The notes beneath the pieces were generated by a model that did no database searches, was not told where the DNA came from, and saw only the letters and a list, made by a program, of their open reading frames with translations. A stretch of DNA of 64,000 bases from Burkholderiales bacterium (GTDB lineage: Bacteria > Pseudomonadota > Gammaproteobacteria > Burkholderiales > Burkholderiaceae_C). Position numbers and translations under genes: made by a program. Shown one piece after another: positions 55,428 to 64,000 of the stretch (positions are counted from its first letter, which is position 1; each line of letters starts with the position of its first letter). The stretch is taken from assembly GCA_016703325.1 (NCBI GenBank), contig JADJCH010000063.1:248001-312000 (forward strand), read 5' to 3'.

Positions 55428-57013
55428 TGCTGCAGGCGGCCCGCACGATGCCCGACACCCTCGCCCACCCGGCGGCTGCCGATGCCCGGCCCGATCTGAT
55501 CGTGGTGCAGGGTGTCAGCAAGCGCTTCGGCTCCACCGCCGCGCTGCAGGACGTGAGCCTGCGCGGCCGGGCCGGCTCCATCCATGCCATCACCGGCGAG
55601 AACGGTGCCGGCAAGTCCACCCTGATGAAGCTGCTGGCCGGCGTGCACCAGCCGGATGCGGGCGAGATCCGCATGGCCGGGCAGCGGCTGCAGCTGCGCA
55701 GCCCGGCCGCCGCGCGGGCGGCCGGCATCTCCACGGTGTTCCAGGAACTGACCGTGCTGCCCAACCTGACGGTGGCCGAGAACCTGGTGCTGGGCCGCGA
55801 GCCGCGCCGCGCCGGCCTGCTGGACCATGCCGCGATCCATGCGGAGGCGCAGGCCGTGCTGTCGCGCATCGGCATCACGCTGGATCCGCAGCGCAGCGGT
55901 GCCAGCCTCACCGTCGGCGAGCAGCAATTGGTGGAGATCGCCAAGGGCGTGAGCACCGATGCGCAGGTCTTCATCTTCGACGAACCGACCGCGCCGCTGA
56001 ACCGCGCCGAGGTCGACAAGCTGGAGCAGCTGCTGCATGCGCTGAAGGCGCAGGACAAGCTGGTGTTCTACATCAGCCACCGGCTCGACGAGATCTTCCG
56101 CCTGTGCGACACGGTGAGCGTGCTCAAGGACGGCCGCTGGGTGGCCACCGAGCCGATCGGCGCGCTCACGTCCGAGCGGCTGATCACGCTGATGGTGGGC
56201 CGGGAGCTGCAGGCCCTGTTTCCACCACGCGCCAGCACGCCGCCGGGCGTGGCGGCGCTGGATGTGCGCAGCCTGACGCCGCTGGCCGGTGGTGCCAGCG
56301 CACGGCTGCAGCTGCGCCGCGGCGAGATCATCGGCCTGGGCGGCCTGGAAGGCCAGGGGCAGCGCGAGATCGTGCGGGCCCTGGCCGGCGCCCTGCCGCC
56401 GGCCGCCTGCGATGTGCAGCGGCTGGGCCGCGACGGCCAGCCGCAGGCCTACGACCCGCGCCAGGGCGTGGCCCATGTGGTGGCGCTGGGCATCGGCCTG
56501 GTGCCCGAAGACCGCAAGCTCGAAGGCCTGTACCTCGACCTGCCGATCGCCGACAACATCTGGCTGGGCCTGTTGCGCGGCCTGGGCCTGGTGCGGCGGG
56601 CGCCGCGCCAGCGCGCGGTCGTCACCGACCTGGCCAAGCAACTGCAGCTGCGTGCCGGCAGCCTGACCCAGGATGTGGGCGACCTGTCGGGCGGCAACCA
56701 GCAGAAGGTGATGATCGGCCGCTGGCTGGCGGCCGGCGTGGACACCCTGCTGGTCGAGCAGCCCACCCGCGGCGTGGACGTGGGCGCCAAGGCCGAGATC
56801 TATGGCCTGCTGCGCGCCTTCGTGGCCGAGGGCGGCGCGGTGCTGGCGCTGTCGTCCGACCTGCCGGAGCTGATCGGTCTGTGCGACCGCATCCTGGTGG
56901 TGCGGGGCGGCCGGGTGGTGGGCGATGTGCCGGCTGCCGAGGCCACCGAAGAAGGCCTGCTGGCGCTGGCCCTGGTGGATGCGCCGGCCAGCGCGCCCGG
57001 GGTGCCGGCATGA
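55427..57013 (+). CDS. Ribose-type ABC transporter double ATPase
   Basis: A 528-residue RbsA-type protein with two ATPase domains. The first has Walker A GENGAGKST, signature LTVGEQQLVEIAKGV and Walker B VFIFDEPTAPL; the second has the degenerate Walker A typical of the family (GLEGQGQRE), an intact signature LSGGNQQKVMIGRWLAAG and Walker B TLLVEQPTRGVDVG. It powers the two permeases that follow. The ATG overlaps the binding-protein stop, and its end overlaps the first permease by four bases. Confidence 0.93.
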   Translation: MLQAARTMPDTLAHPAAADARPDLIVVQGVSKRFGSTAALQDVSLRGRAGSIHAITGENGAGKSTLMKLLAGVHQPDAGEIRMAGQRLQLRSPAAARAAGISTVFQELTVLPNLTVAENLVLGREPRRAGLLDHAAIHAEAQAVLSRIGITLDPQRSGASLTVGEQQLVEIAKGVSTDAQVFIFDEPTAPLNRAEVDKLEQLLHALKAQDKLVFYISHRLDEIFRLCDTVSVLKDGRWVATEPIGALTSERLITLMVGRELQALFPPRASTPPGVAALDVRSLTPLAGGASARLQLRRGEIIGLGGLEGQGQREIVRALAGALPPAACDVQRLGRDGQPQAYDPRQGVAHVVALGIGLVPEDRKLEGLYLDLPIADNIWLGLLRGLGLVRRAPRQRAVVTDLAKQLQLRAGSLTQDVGDLSGGNQQKVMIGRWLAAGVDTLLVEQPTRGVDVGAKAEIYGLLRAFVAEGGAVLALSSDLPELIGLCDRILVVRGGRVVGDVPAAEATEEGLLALALVDAPASAPGVPA

Positions 57014-57927
57014 CCGCGCTGCGCTCGGGCATCCGCCGCACCACGCTGGCCCTGCCGGTGGTGCTGTTTGCCCTGCTGGCGCTGGCCGCACCGGGCTTCC
57101 TGGCGCCGCAGAACCTGGCCAACATCATCGGCCAGATCACCGCCCTGCTGATCGTCAGCCTGGGCCAGATGCTGGTGGCCCTGGTGGCGGGCATCGACCT
57201 GTCGGTGGGCAGCGTGATGAGCCTGGCCGGCAGCCTGGTGGCCACCCAGAGCGATCCGATGCTGGGCATCGGCCTGGCGTTGCTGCTGGGGCTGCTGGTG
57301 GGCGTGGTCAACGGCCTGGGCGTGGCGGTGGCGGGCATCCACCCGCTGATCATGACCCTGGCCACCGCCACCTTCCTGCAGGGCCTGGCCTACCTGGTGC
57401 TGCCGATCCCCGGCGGCGAGGTGCCGGCCAGCCTGCGCAGCCTGGTCAACGGCACGCTCTGGGGCGTGCCGCAGCCGCTGCTGTGGTGCGCGCTGTGCGC
57501 CGGCGCGGTGGCCCTGCTGCTGCACCACACCCGCCTGGGCCTGCACCTGTTCGCGGTGGGCGCGCAGGCGCGCAGCGCCCAGCTCAACGGTGTGCCGGTG
57601 GTGGCGGTGACGGTGTCGGCCTACGTGGCCTGCAGCCTGCTGGCGGTGGTGGCCGGCATCTACCTGGCCGCCCGCGTGGCCTCGGGCGACCCGACCATGG
57701 GCGCCAGCTTCGGACTGGAATCGGTGACCGCCGTGGCCCTGGGTGGCGTGCAGCTCACCGGTGGCGTGGGCAGCGTGCTGGGCGTGGTCACCGGCGCGCT
57801 GAGCCTGGGCCTGATGACCAACGGCATCAACCTGTTCGGCATCTCGCCGTTCCTGCGCGGCGCGCTCACCGGCGTGCTGCTGCTGGCGGCCGTGTGCGCC
57901 CAGCGCAGAAAGGTGGTGGGCCTGTGA
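57010..57927 (+). CDS. Ribose-type ABC transporter permease 1
   Basis: A 305-residue RbsC-like inner-membrane protein with about eight to ten helices. Hallmarks are LVALVAGIDLSVGSVMSLAG, HPLIMTLATATFLQGLAYLV, and the C-terminal GLESVTAVALGGVQLTGGVG. It forms a heterodimeric pore with the next gene product. ATGA overlap with the ATPase gene, GTGA overlap with permease 2. Confidence 0.92.
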   Translation: MTALRSGIRRTTLALPVVLFALLALAAPGFLAPQNLANIIGQITALLIVSLGQMLVALVAGIDLSVGSVMSLAGSLVATQSDPMLGIGLALLLGLLVGVVNGLGVAVAGIHPLIMTLATATFLQGLAYLVLPIPGGEVPASLRSLVNGTLWGVPQPLLWCALCAGAVALLLHHTRLGLHLFAVGAQARSAQLNGVPVVAVTVSAYVACSLLAVVAGIYLAARVASGDPTMGASFGLESVTAVALGGVQLTGGVGSVLGVVTGALSLGLMTNGINLFGISPFLRGALTGVLLLAAVCAQRRKVVGL

Positions 57928-58889
57928 ACACCGCAACCATGCAACCGGCCAACGCGCCGGTCTGGCGCCGGCTGCTGCGGGCAGCGCTGGCGCTGCCCCC
58001 GGCCTATGCCGGCCTGCTGCTGCTGCTGCTGCTGGCGGCGGCGATGCGCCCGCAGCTGCTGTCGGCCATGCTGCTGCCGCTGATCGCCCGCCAGGCCGCT
58101 CCGCTGGGGCTGGCGGTGATTGGCCAATCCCTGGTGATGCGCGCCCGCTCCATCGACTTGTCGTCGGGCGGCGTGATCGTGGCCGTTTCCTACCTGCTGA
58201 CCAGCGGCTACTTCGAGGTCTCCGATGCCACGGCAATGGGCCTGTGCGTGGCCCTGGGCCTGGTGGTGGGCGTGGTCAACGGCGTGCTGATCGTGCAGAC
58301 GCGGGCCTCGTCGATGATCGTCACCCTGGCGGTGTCGATGATCCTCACCGGCATCGTGGTGGCGCTGTCGCAGTTCCGCGCCCCGGGCGATGCGCCGGAG
58401 TTCCTGCGCGAGCTGGCCCGCCTGCGCGTGGGCGGCGTGCCGCTGCCGGTGCTGGTGTGGCTGGGCGCCCTGGTGCCGGCGGCGCTGCTGCTGCGCTACA
58501 GCGCCTACGGCCGCAGCCTGGATGCGGTGGGCAGCAACCCGCAGGCCGCGGCGCTGTCGGGCCTGCCGCACCTGCGCGTGGTGTTTGCCGGCCATGTGGC
58601 CTCGGCCCTGGTGTCGGTGCTGTGCGGCTTCATCCTGGTGGGCTTCGTCGGCAAGGGCAGCATCACGCTGGGGCAGGACCTGGCGCTCAACTCGCTGGCC
58701 GCGGCCATCCTGGGCGGCGTGAACTTCGGCAGCGGCCGCGGCGGCATGGCCGGCCCGGCGGTGGCCGCGTTCATGCTGACCTTCCTGTTCAACTTCCTCA
58801 CCAGCCTGGGCCTGGGCGAACCCGGCCGGCTGATGCTGCAGGGCGCCATCATCGCGGCGGCGGCCCTGGTCTACAGCCGGCGGCGCTGA
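57924..58889 (+). CDS. Ribose-type ABC transporter permease 2
   Basis: A 321-residue RbsC-like permease: GQSLVMRARSIDLSSGGVIV, SSMIVTLAVSMILTGIVVAL, and LALNSLAAAILGGVNFGSGRGG near the C-terminus. The start is GTG at 57924 in a GTGA overlap. Two different permease genes rather than one suggest a heterodimer, as in several sugar-alcohol and autoinducer importers. Confidence 0.92.
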   Translation: MNTATMQPANAPVWRRLLRAALALPPAYAGLLLLLLLAAAMRPQLLSAMLLPLIARQAAPLGLAVIGQSLVMRARSIDLSSGGVIVAVSYLLTSGYFEVSDATAMGLCVALGLVVGVVNGVLIVQTRASSMIVTLAVSMILTGIVVALSQFRAPGDAPEFLRELARLRVGGVPLPVLVWLGALVPAALLLRYSAYGRSLDAVGSNPQAAALSGLPHLRVVFAGHVASALVSVLCGFILVGFVGKGSITLGQDLALNSLAAAILGGVNFGSGRGGMAGPAVAAFMLTFLFNFLTSLGLGEPGRLMLQGAIIAAAALVYSRRR

Positions 58890-58944
58890 GCGGGCGCCCC
58901 ACCCCTGCCGCCGCCCACCCTTTCTCCACCCTGAGCAACGCACC

Positions 58945-59703
58945 ATGACCGACGAGACCATCCTGCAGGGCGCCGAGCCCTTCTTCTTCCCCGGCAACGA
59001 CATCGGCGTGCTGGTGTGCCACGGCTTCACCGGCACCACGCAGAGCATGCGGCCGCTGGGCGAAGCCCTGGCCGCAGCCGGCTACACCGTGATCGGGCCC
59101 CGCCTGGCCGGGCACGGCATCTCGCCGGCAGCCATGGCCCGCACCACCGCGGCCGACTGGATCGCCTCGGTGGACGAGGCCCTGGCCAAGCTGCGCGAGA
59201 CCTGCTCGCAGATCTTCATGGTGGGCCTGTCGATGGGTGGCACGCTGACGCTGTACACCGCGGCCAAGCATGCCGACATCATCCAGGGCGCGGTGCCGAT
59301 CAATGCCGCGGTGCAGCTGAACTCGGCCGACATGGCCGGCGCCGCGCTGGACGCCCACATGCCGGCCACCGTGCCCGGCATCGGCTCGGACATCAAGAAG
59401 CCGGGCGTGGTGGAGCTGGCCTACAAGGAGGTGCCGGTGCCGGCCTTCCGCCAGGCCTATGCGCTGTTCTCCGTCACCCACGACCTGCTGCCCAAGGTCA
59501 CCTGCCCGGTGCTGGTCATCCAGTCGCGCGACGACCATGTGGTCGACCCCAGCAACGGCCCGCGCATCGTGCGCCGCCTGGGCAGCAGCCGCATCGACCT
59601 GCGCTGGCTGAACGATTCGTACCACGTGGCCACGCTGGACAACGACCTGCCGCTGATCTGCAGCGAAACCCTGGCCTTCATCCGCGGCATCACCGGGCGC
59701 TGA
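58945..59703 (+). CDS. Carboxylesterase / alpha-beta hydrolase
   Basis: A 252-residue serine hydrolase of the Est30/monoacylglycerol-lipase-like type. Oxyanion strand VLVCHGFTGTTQSMRPLG, nucleophile Ser in GLSMGGTLTL, Asp in IQSRDDHVVDP, His in NDSYHVATLDND. It would hydrolyse short acyl esters or monoacylglycerols. Located between a polyol importer and glpR-glpK, a role in releasing glycerol from acylglycerols is an attractive guess. No signal peptide, so cytoplasmic. Confidence 0.88.
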   Translation: MTDETILQGAEPFFFPGNDIGVLVCHGFTGTTQSMRPLGEALAAAGYTVIGPRLAGHGISPAAMARTTAADWIASVDEALAKLRETCSQIFMVGLSMGGTLTLYTAAKHADIIQGAVPINAAVQLNSADMAGAALDAHMPATVPGIGSDIKKPGVVELAYKEVPVPAFRQAYALFSVTHDLLPKVTCPVLVIQSRDDHVVDPSNGPRIVRRLGSSRIDLRWLNDSYHVATLDNDLPLICSETLAFIRGITGR

Positions 59704-59804
59704 CGCACGGTGCACCAGCGCAGCACACAATAGGGCGTCGCACCGCGTGGGCGCCTGCGGGCGCCGGCGCATGCACGCCGCCAGAACCCGCCGCCCGCCC
59801 TGCG

Positions 59805-60590
59805 ATGACCTCCCTGATCCCCAACCCGCGCCAGGCCGGCATCCTCGCCACCGTGCGTGAGCTGGGCTCGGTCTCGGTCGAGGCCCTGGCCGACCGTTTC
59901 GACGTGACGCTGCAGACCGTGCGGCGTGATGTGAAGCTGCTGGCCGACGCCGGCCTGCTGGCGCGCTTCCACGGTGGTGTGCGCCTGCCGGCCAGCACCA
60001 CCGAGAACATCGCCTACCGCCAGCGCCAGCGCCTGAACGAGGACGCCAAACGCGCCATCGCCCAGGCCGTGGCCGCCCAGGTGCCCGAAGGCTGCAGCCT
60101 GATCCTGAACATCGGCACCACCGCCGAGGCCATCGCCCTGGCCCTGCTGCAGCACCGCGGCCTGCGGGTGATCACCAACAACCTCAACGTCGCTGCCATC
60201 CTCAGCGATGCGCCGGGCTGCGAGGTCACCGTGGCCGGCGGCCAGGTGCGCAGCCGCGACCGCGGCATCATCGGCGAGACCACGGTCGAGTTCATCAGCC
60301 AGTTCCGCGTCGACATCGGCGTGATCGGCATCTCCGGCATCGAGTCGGACGGCAGCCTGCGCGACTTCGACGTGCGCGAGGTCAAGGTGGCGCAGGCCAT
60401 CATGCGCACCAGCCGCCAGGGTCTGGCTGGCGGCCGACCACAGCAAGTTCGACCGCCCGGCCATGGTGGCCCTGGGACACCTCGAGCAGGTGCACCGGCT
60501 GTTCACCGACCAACCCCCGCCACCGCACTTCCAGGCCCTGCTCGACTCGGCCGGCGTGGCCTGCAGCCTGCCCACGGAAAGCCCCAACCC

Positions 60591-60594
<4 letters not shown>
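59805..60594 (+). CDS. glpR: DeoR-family glycerol regulator GlpR, apparent frameshift
   Basis: A DeoR-type repressor of about 262 residues once repaired. N-terminal helix-turn-helix: SVEALADRFDVTLQTVRRDV; effector domain: SLILNIGTTAEAIALALL, ITNNLNVAAIL, and DIGVIGISGIESDGSLRDFD. At GGG 60419-60421 one G is extra: the frame in use continues into glpK, while the other frame gives the conserved end VWLAADHSKFDRPAMVALGH and a TGA at 60592-60594 overlapping the glpK ATG. GlpR proteins respond to glycerol 3-phosphate and repress glp genes. If the shift is real, the last 58 or so residues are lost and replaced by a read-through fusion to GlpK. Confidence 0.85.
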
Positions 60595-62089
<1,495 letters not shown>

Positions 62090-62105
62090 CGGCAGGCCGC
62101 CGCGC

Positions 62106-62900
62106 ATGACACCGCCCCCGGCCGTTCATCTGGGTGCCCTGCGCCCGGCGCTGCAATGGCTGGCCGGCTGGTGGCAGGTCATCCACCTGGGCGCGGTGAT
62201 GGGCGTGCTGGCGCTGTCGGCCAGCGGGCGACGCCAGGCCTGGGGCAGCGGCCTGGCGGGGCAGGTCTACCGCGCCAGCGGGCCGATGCTGGCCGGCTTC
62301 ACCATCGCCACCGCAGTGCTCAGCCTGGTGGTGATCCGCATCGTCATCGTCACCGCGCAGAGCTACGGGCTGTCGCAGTACGCGCTGGAGATGGTGGTGC
62401 GGGTGCTGGTGCTGGAGCTGATTCCGCTGGCCGCGGCGCTGTTCGGCGCCGTCAACGCCACACTGCCGATGGCCGACGAACTGGCCACGCTGCGCCGCCG
62501 CGGCCAGTTCGAGGCACTGCGCCAGCGCGGGCTGGACCCGCTGGCCACACTGGTGCTGCCGCGCCTGCTGGCCGGGCTGTTCGCGGTGCTGCTGCTGGCC
62601 GCGCTGAGTTGCGCCGTCACCCTGGTGCTGGCCTACCTGTCGGCGCACGGCTTCAGCCTGGGCGGCTTCGAGCGCTACACCCGCACCGTGGGGCGGGTGT
62701 TCAGCCCGCCGGTCACGCTGATCTTCTGCGCCAAGGTGTTTCTGCTCGGCTCGGCGGTGGCCTGGATCCCGCTGGTGACGGTGCTGCAGAACCCGGCGGG
62801 CCGGCGCTCGCGCGCCAGCGCCGAGCTGCAGGGCCTGGTGCGGCTGTTCGTGGTGGTGCTGGCCATCGAGGCGGCAGCGCTGGTGGGCAACTACTATTGA
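62106..62900 (+). CDS. MlaE/YrbE-family lipid transport permease
   Basis: A 264-residue inner-membrane protein of the MlaE family: five or six helices and the conserved cytoplasmic stretch VNATLPMADELATLRRRGQFEALRQRGLDPLATLVLPRLLAG in outline, of which DELATLRRRGQFEAL is characteristic. MlaE permeases work with an MlaF ATPase and an MCE protein to move phospholipids between membranes. No ATPase gene is adjacent here; the MCE gene follows eight bases later. Confidence 0.9.
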   Translation: MTPPPAVHLGALRPALQWLAGWWQVIHLGAVMGVLALSASGRRQAWGSGLAGQVYRASGPMLAGFTIATAVLSLVVIRIVIVTAQSYGLSQYALEMVVRVLVLELIPLAAALFGAVNATLPMADELATLRRRGQFEALRQRGLDPLATLVLPRLLAGLFAVLLLAALSCAVTLVLAYLSAHGFSLGGFERYTRTVGRVFSPPVTLIFCAKVFLLGSAVAWIPLVTVLQNPAGRRSRASAELQGLVRLFVVVLAIEAAALVGNYY

Positions 62901-62908
62901 AGCCGCCC

Positions 62909-63916
62909 ATGCCGCCGCCCGACGCCCTGCCCCCACCCGGGCCCATGCCCGAGGCCGACCTGCCCGGCGTGCCGCACCTGCAGGCCAAGGCCACCGGCCT
63001 GCTGGTGCTGCTGGCGGTGCTGGTGGCCGCTGCCATCGGCTACCTGCTGTATGCCCGCGGCGCCTTCGAGCCCACCCAGCGCCTGGTGCTGGTGGCCGAT
63101 GACGCCGAAGGCGTCACCGTGGGCATGGACCTCACCTTCTCCGGCTTTCCGATCGGGCGGGTGCAGCACATCGAACTGTCGCCCGAGGGCAATGCCCGCA
63201 TCCTGATCGACGTGCCGAAGAAGGACGCCGGCTGGCTGCGCACCAGCAGCATCTTCACCCTGGTGCGTGGCGTGGTGGGCAACACCAACCTGCGCGCCTA
63301 CAGCGGCCAGCTGAGCGACCCGCCGCTGCCCGACAACGCCGAGCGCAAGGTGCTGGCCGGCGACGCCATGGCCGAGCTGCCGCAGATGCTGGCCGCCGTG
63401 CGTGAGCTGGTGCAGCGCACCAGCGCCCTGGCCGCGCCCGACGGCGCGCTGGCCGGCAGCCTGGCCAACCTGCAGGCCGCCACGGATCAGCTGAAGGGCC
63501 CGCGCGGCGCGCTGGGCGTGCTGATGGGCAACGAGGCCGATGCCAAGAAGCTGCTGACCACGCTGGACCGCACCAACGCGCTGCTGCTGCGCGCCGATGC
63601 GCTGGCCGCCAGCCTCGACCGCCTGGCCGGCAAGACCGACACCCAGGTCTTCGGCGCCCAGGGCCTGCTGCCCGAAACCCGCGCCACAGTGCTGCAGCTC
63701 AACGCCCTGCTGGGCGATGCCCGCGCCACCCTCACCCGGGTGGACGGCGTGCTGGCCGAGGCGCAAGGCATCGCCAGCAACACCCGCGCCGCCACCACCG
63801 ACATGGGCACGCTGCGCACCGAGGTGGAAGCCAGCCTGCGCAAGGTGCAGCAGCTGGTCGACGAGGTGAACCGCAAGTGGCCGTTCGCCCGCGACGCCGA
63901 GGTGAAGCTGCCATGA
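62909..63916 (+). CDS. MCE (MlaD-like) lipid transport protein
   Basis: A 335-residue protein with a short Pro-rich cytoplasmic N-terminus, one membrane helix (ATGLLVLLAVLVAAAIGYLLY, about 31-51), an MCE domain (GVTVGMDLTFSGFPIGRVQHIEL; residues 60-150) and a long C-terminal helical part with coiled-coil character. MCE proteins form hexameric rings or tubes in the periplasm that carry lipids. Start ATG at 62909. The stop overlaps the next gene by four bases. Confidence 0.9.
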   Translation: MPPPDALPPPGPMPEADLPGVPHLQAKATGLLVLLAVLVAAAIGYLLYARGAFEPTQRLVLVADDAEGVTVGMDLTFSGFPIGRVQHIELSPEGNARILIDVPKKDAGWLRTSSIFTLVRGVVGNTNLRAYSGQLSDPPLPDNAERKVLAGDAMAELPQMLAAVRELVQRTSALAAPDGALAGSLANLQAATDQLKGPRGALGVLMGNEADAKKLLTTLDRTNALLLRADALAASLDRLAGKTDTQVFGAQGLLPETRATVLQLNALLGDARATLTRVDGVLAEAQGIASNTRAATTDMGTLRTEVEASLRKVQQLVDEVNRKWPFARDAEVKLP

Positions 63917-64000
63917 CGCGGACCGCCGCGCTGTGCCTGGCCGCTGCGCTGCTGGCTGGCTGCGCCAGCGGCCCGCCCACGCCGGACTGGCAGCAGGCTG
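63913..64000 (+). CDS. ABC-type transport auxiliary lipoprotein, N-terminus only (cut by window edge)
   Basis: The first 29 codons: MTRTAALCLAAALLAGCASG is a lipoprotein signal with lipobox LLAGC, so the mature protein is lipid-anchored in the envelope. Its ATGA overlap with the MCE gene shows it belongs to the operon. By position it should be the PqiC/Mla-type auxiliary outer-membrane lipoprotein; the body of the protein is outside the window. Confidence 0.75.
   Translation, partial: MTRTAALCLAAALLAGCASGPPTPDWQQA

Overview
The window is a high-GC chromosomal segment of a betaproteobacterium of the order Burkholderiales. The Leptothrix/Rubrivivax/Sphaerotilus side of the order is my best guess. 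The evidence is gene order: aroQ-accB-accC-prmA, a hemL/thiD-rubredoxin-pilGHIJL block, yqgE-ruvX-pyrR-pyrB-pyrC', and a glpSTPQV glycerol importer beside glpD. I see no rRNA, tRNA, CRISPR array, prophage or insertion sequence.

Region 1 (1-5.6 kb) is accessory. It holds the end of a SulP anion transporter, a lone cyclic-nucleotide-binding-fold protein, a decayed DoxX remnant, an AT-rich islet with an HNH endonuclease, a cold-shock/DUF1294 membrane protein with a damaged 5' end, and a RibD-C-like reductase. It ends with two minus-strand genes: an uncharacterised Rossmann/TIR-like protein with an FINCPFD motif, and a fusion of DUF2188 to a complete ribosomal-protein-S10-like domain. That pair is the most unusual item in the window.

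Region 2 (5.7-21.5 kb, all minus strand) is core housekeeping: an S9 peptidase lipoprotein, a DUF3426 zinc-ribbon protein, prmA, accC, accB, aroQ, a TlpA-like thioredoxin, mtgA, aroE, a TonB-like protein, an RNase II/R-family exonuclease, an SDR reductase, a YqiA-like esterase and mpl. Region 3 (21.6-26.7 kb) has a 6-phosphofructokinase, a Phd/ParE-type toxin-antitoxin pair, an aldose mutarotase, hemL and a thiD-like kinase. Region 4 (26.8-38.6 kb, plus strand) is rubredoxin followed by the twitching-motility chemosensory operon pilG-pilH-pilI-pilJ-pilL and a diguanylate cyclase. pilL is split by a one-base shift in a C run. Region 5 (38.7-46.1 kb) has a photolyase on the minus strand, then yqgE-ruvX-pyrR-pyrB-pyrC' on the plus strand. 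The dihydroorotase homologue has lost its metal-binding histidines. plsC, a DUF1840 gene and a phosphatase follow.

Region 6 (46.2-62.1 kb) is a glycerol/polyol locus. On the minus strand, glpD-glpS-glpT-glpP-glpQ-DUF2160-glpV ends at a strong intrinsic terminator. Diverging from glpD on the plus strand is a ribose-type ABC importer (binding protein, double ATPase, two permeases) and a carboxylesterase, followed by a DeoR-family glpR and glpK. The divergent intergenic region carries repeated AACGAA boxes, which I infer are GlpR operators. glpR has one apparent frameshift, and the 3' end of glpK has three apparent single-base indels. The window ends in an MCE/Mla-type lipid transport operon.

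Apparent single-base frameshifts occur in four otherwise well-conserved genes (DUF1294, pilL, glpR, glpK). Assembly indel errors and real mutations cannot be told apart from this sequence alone.
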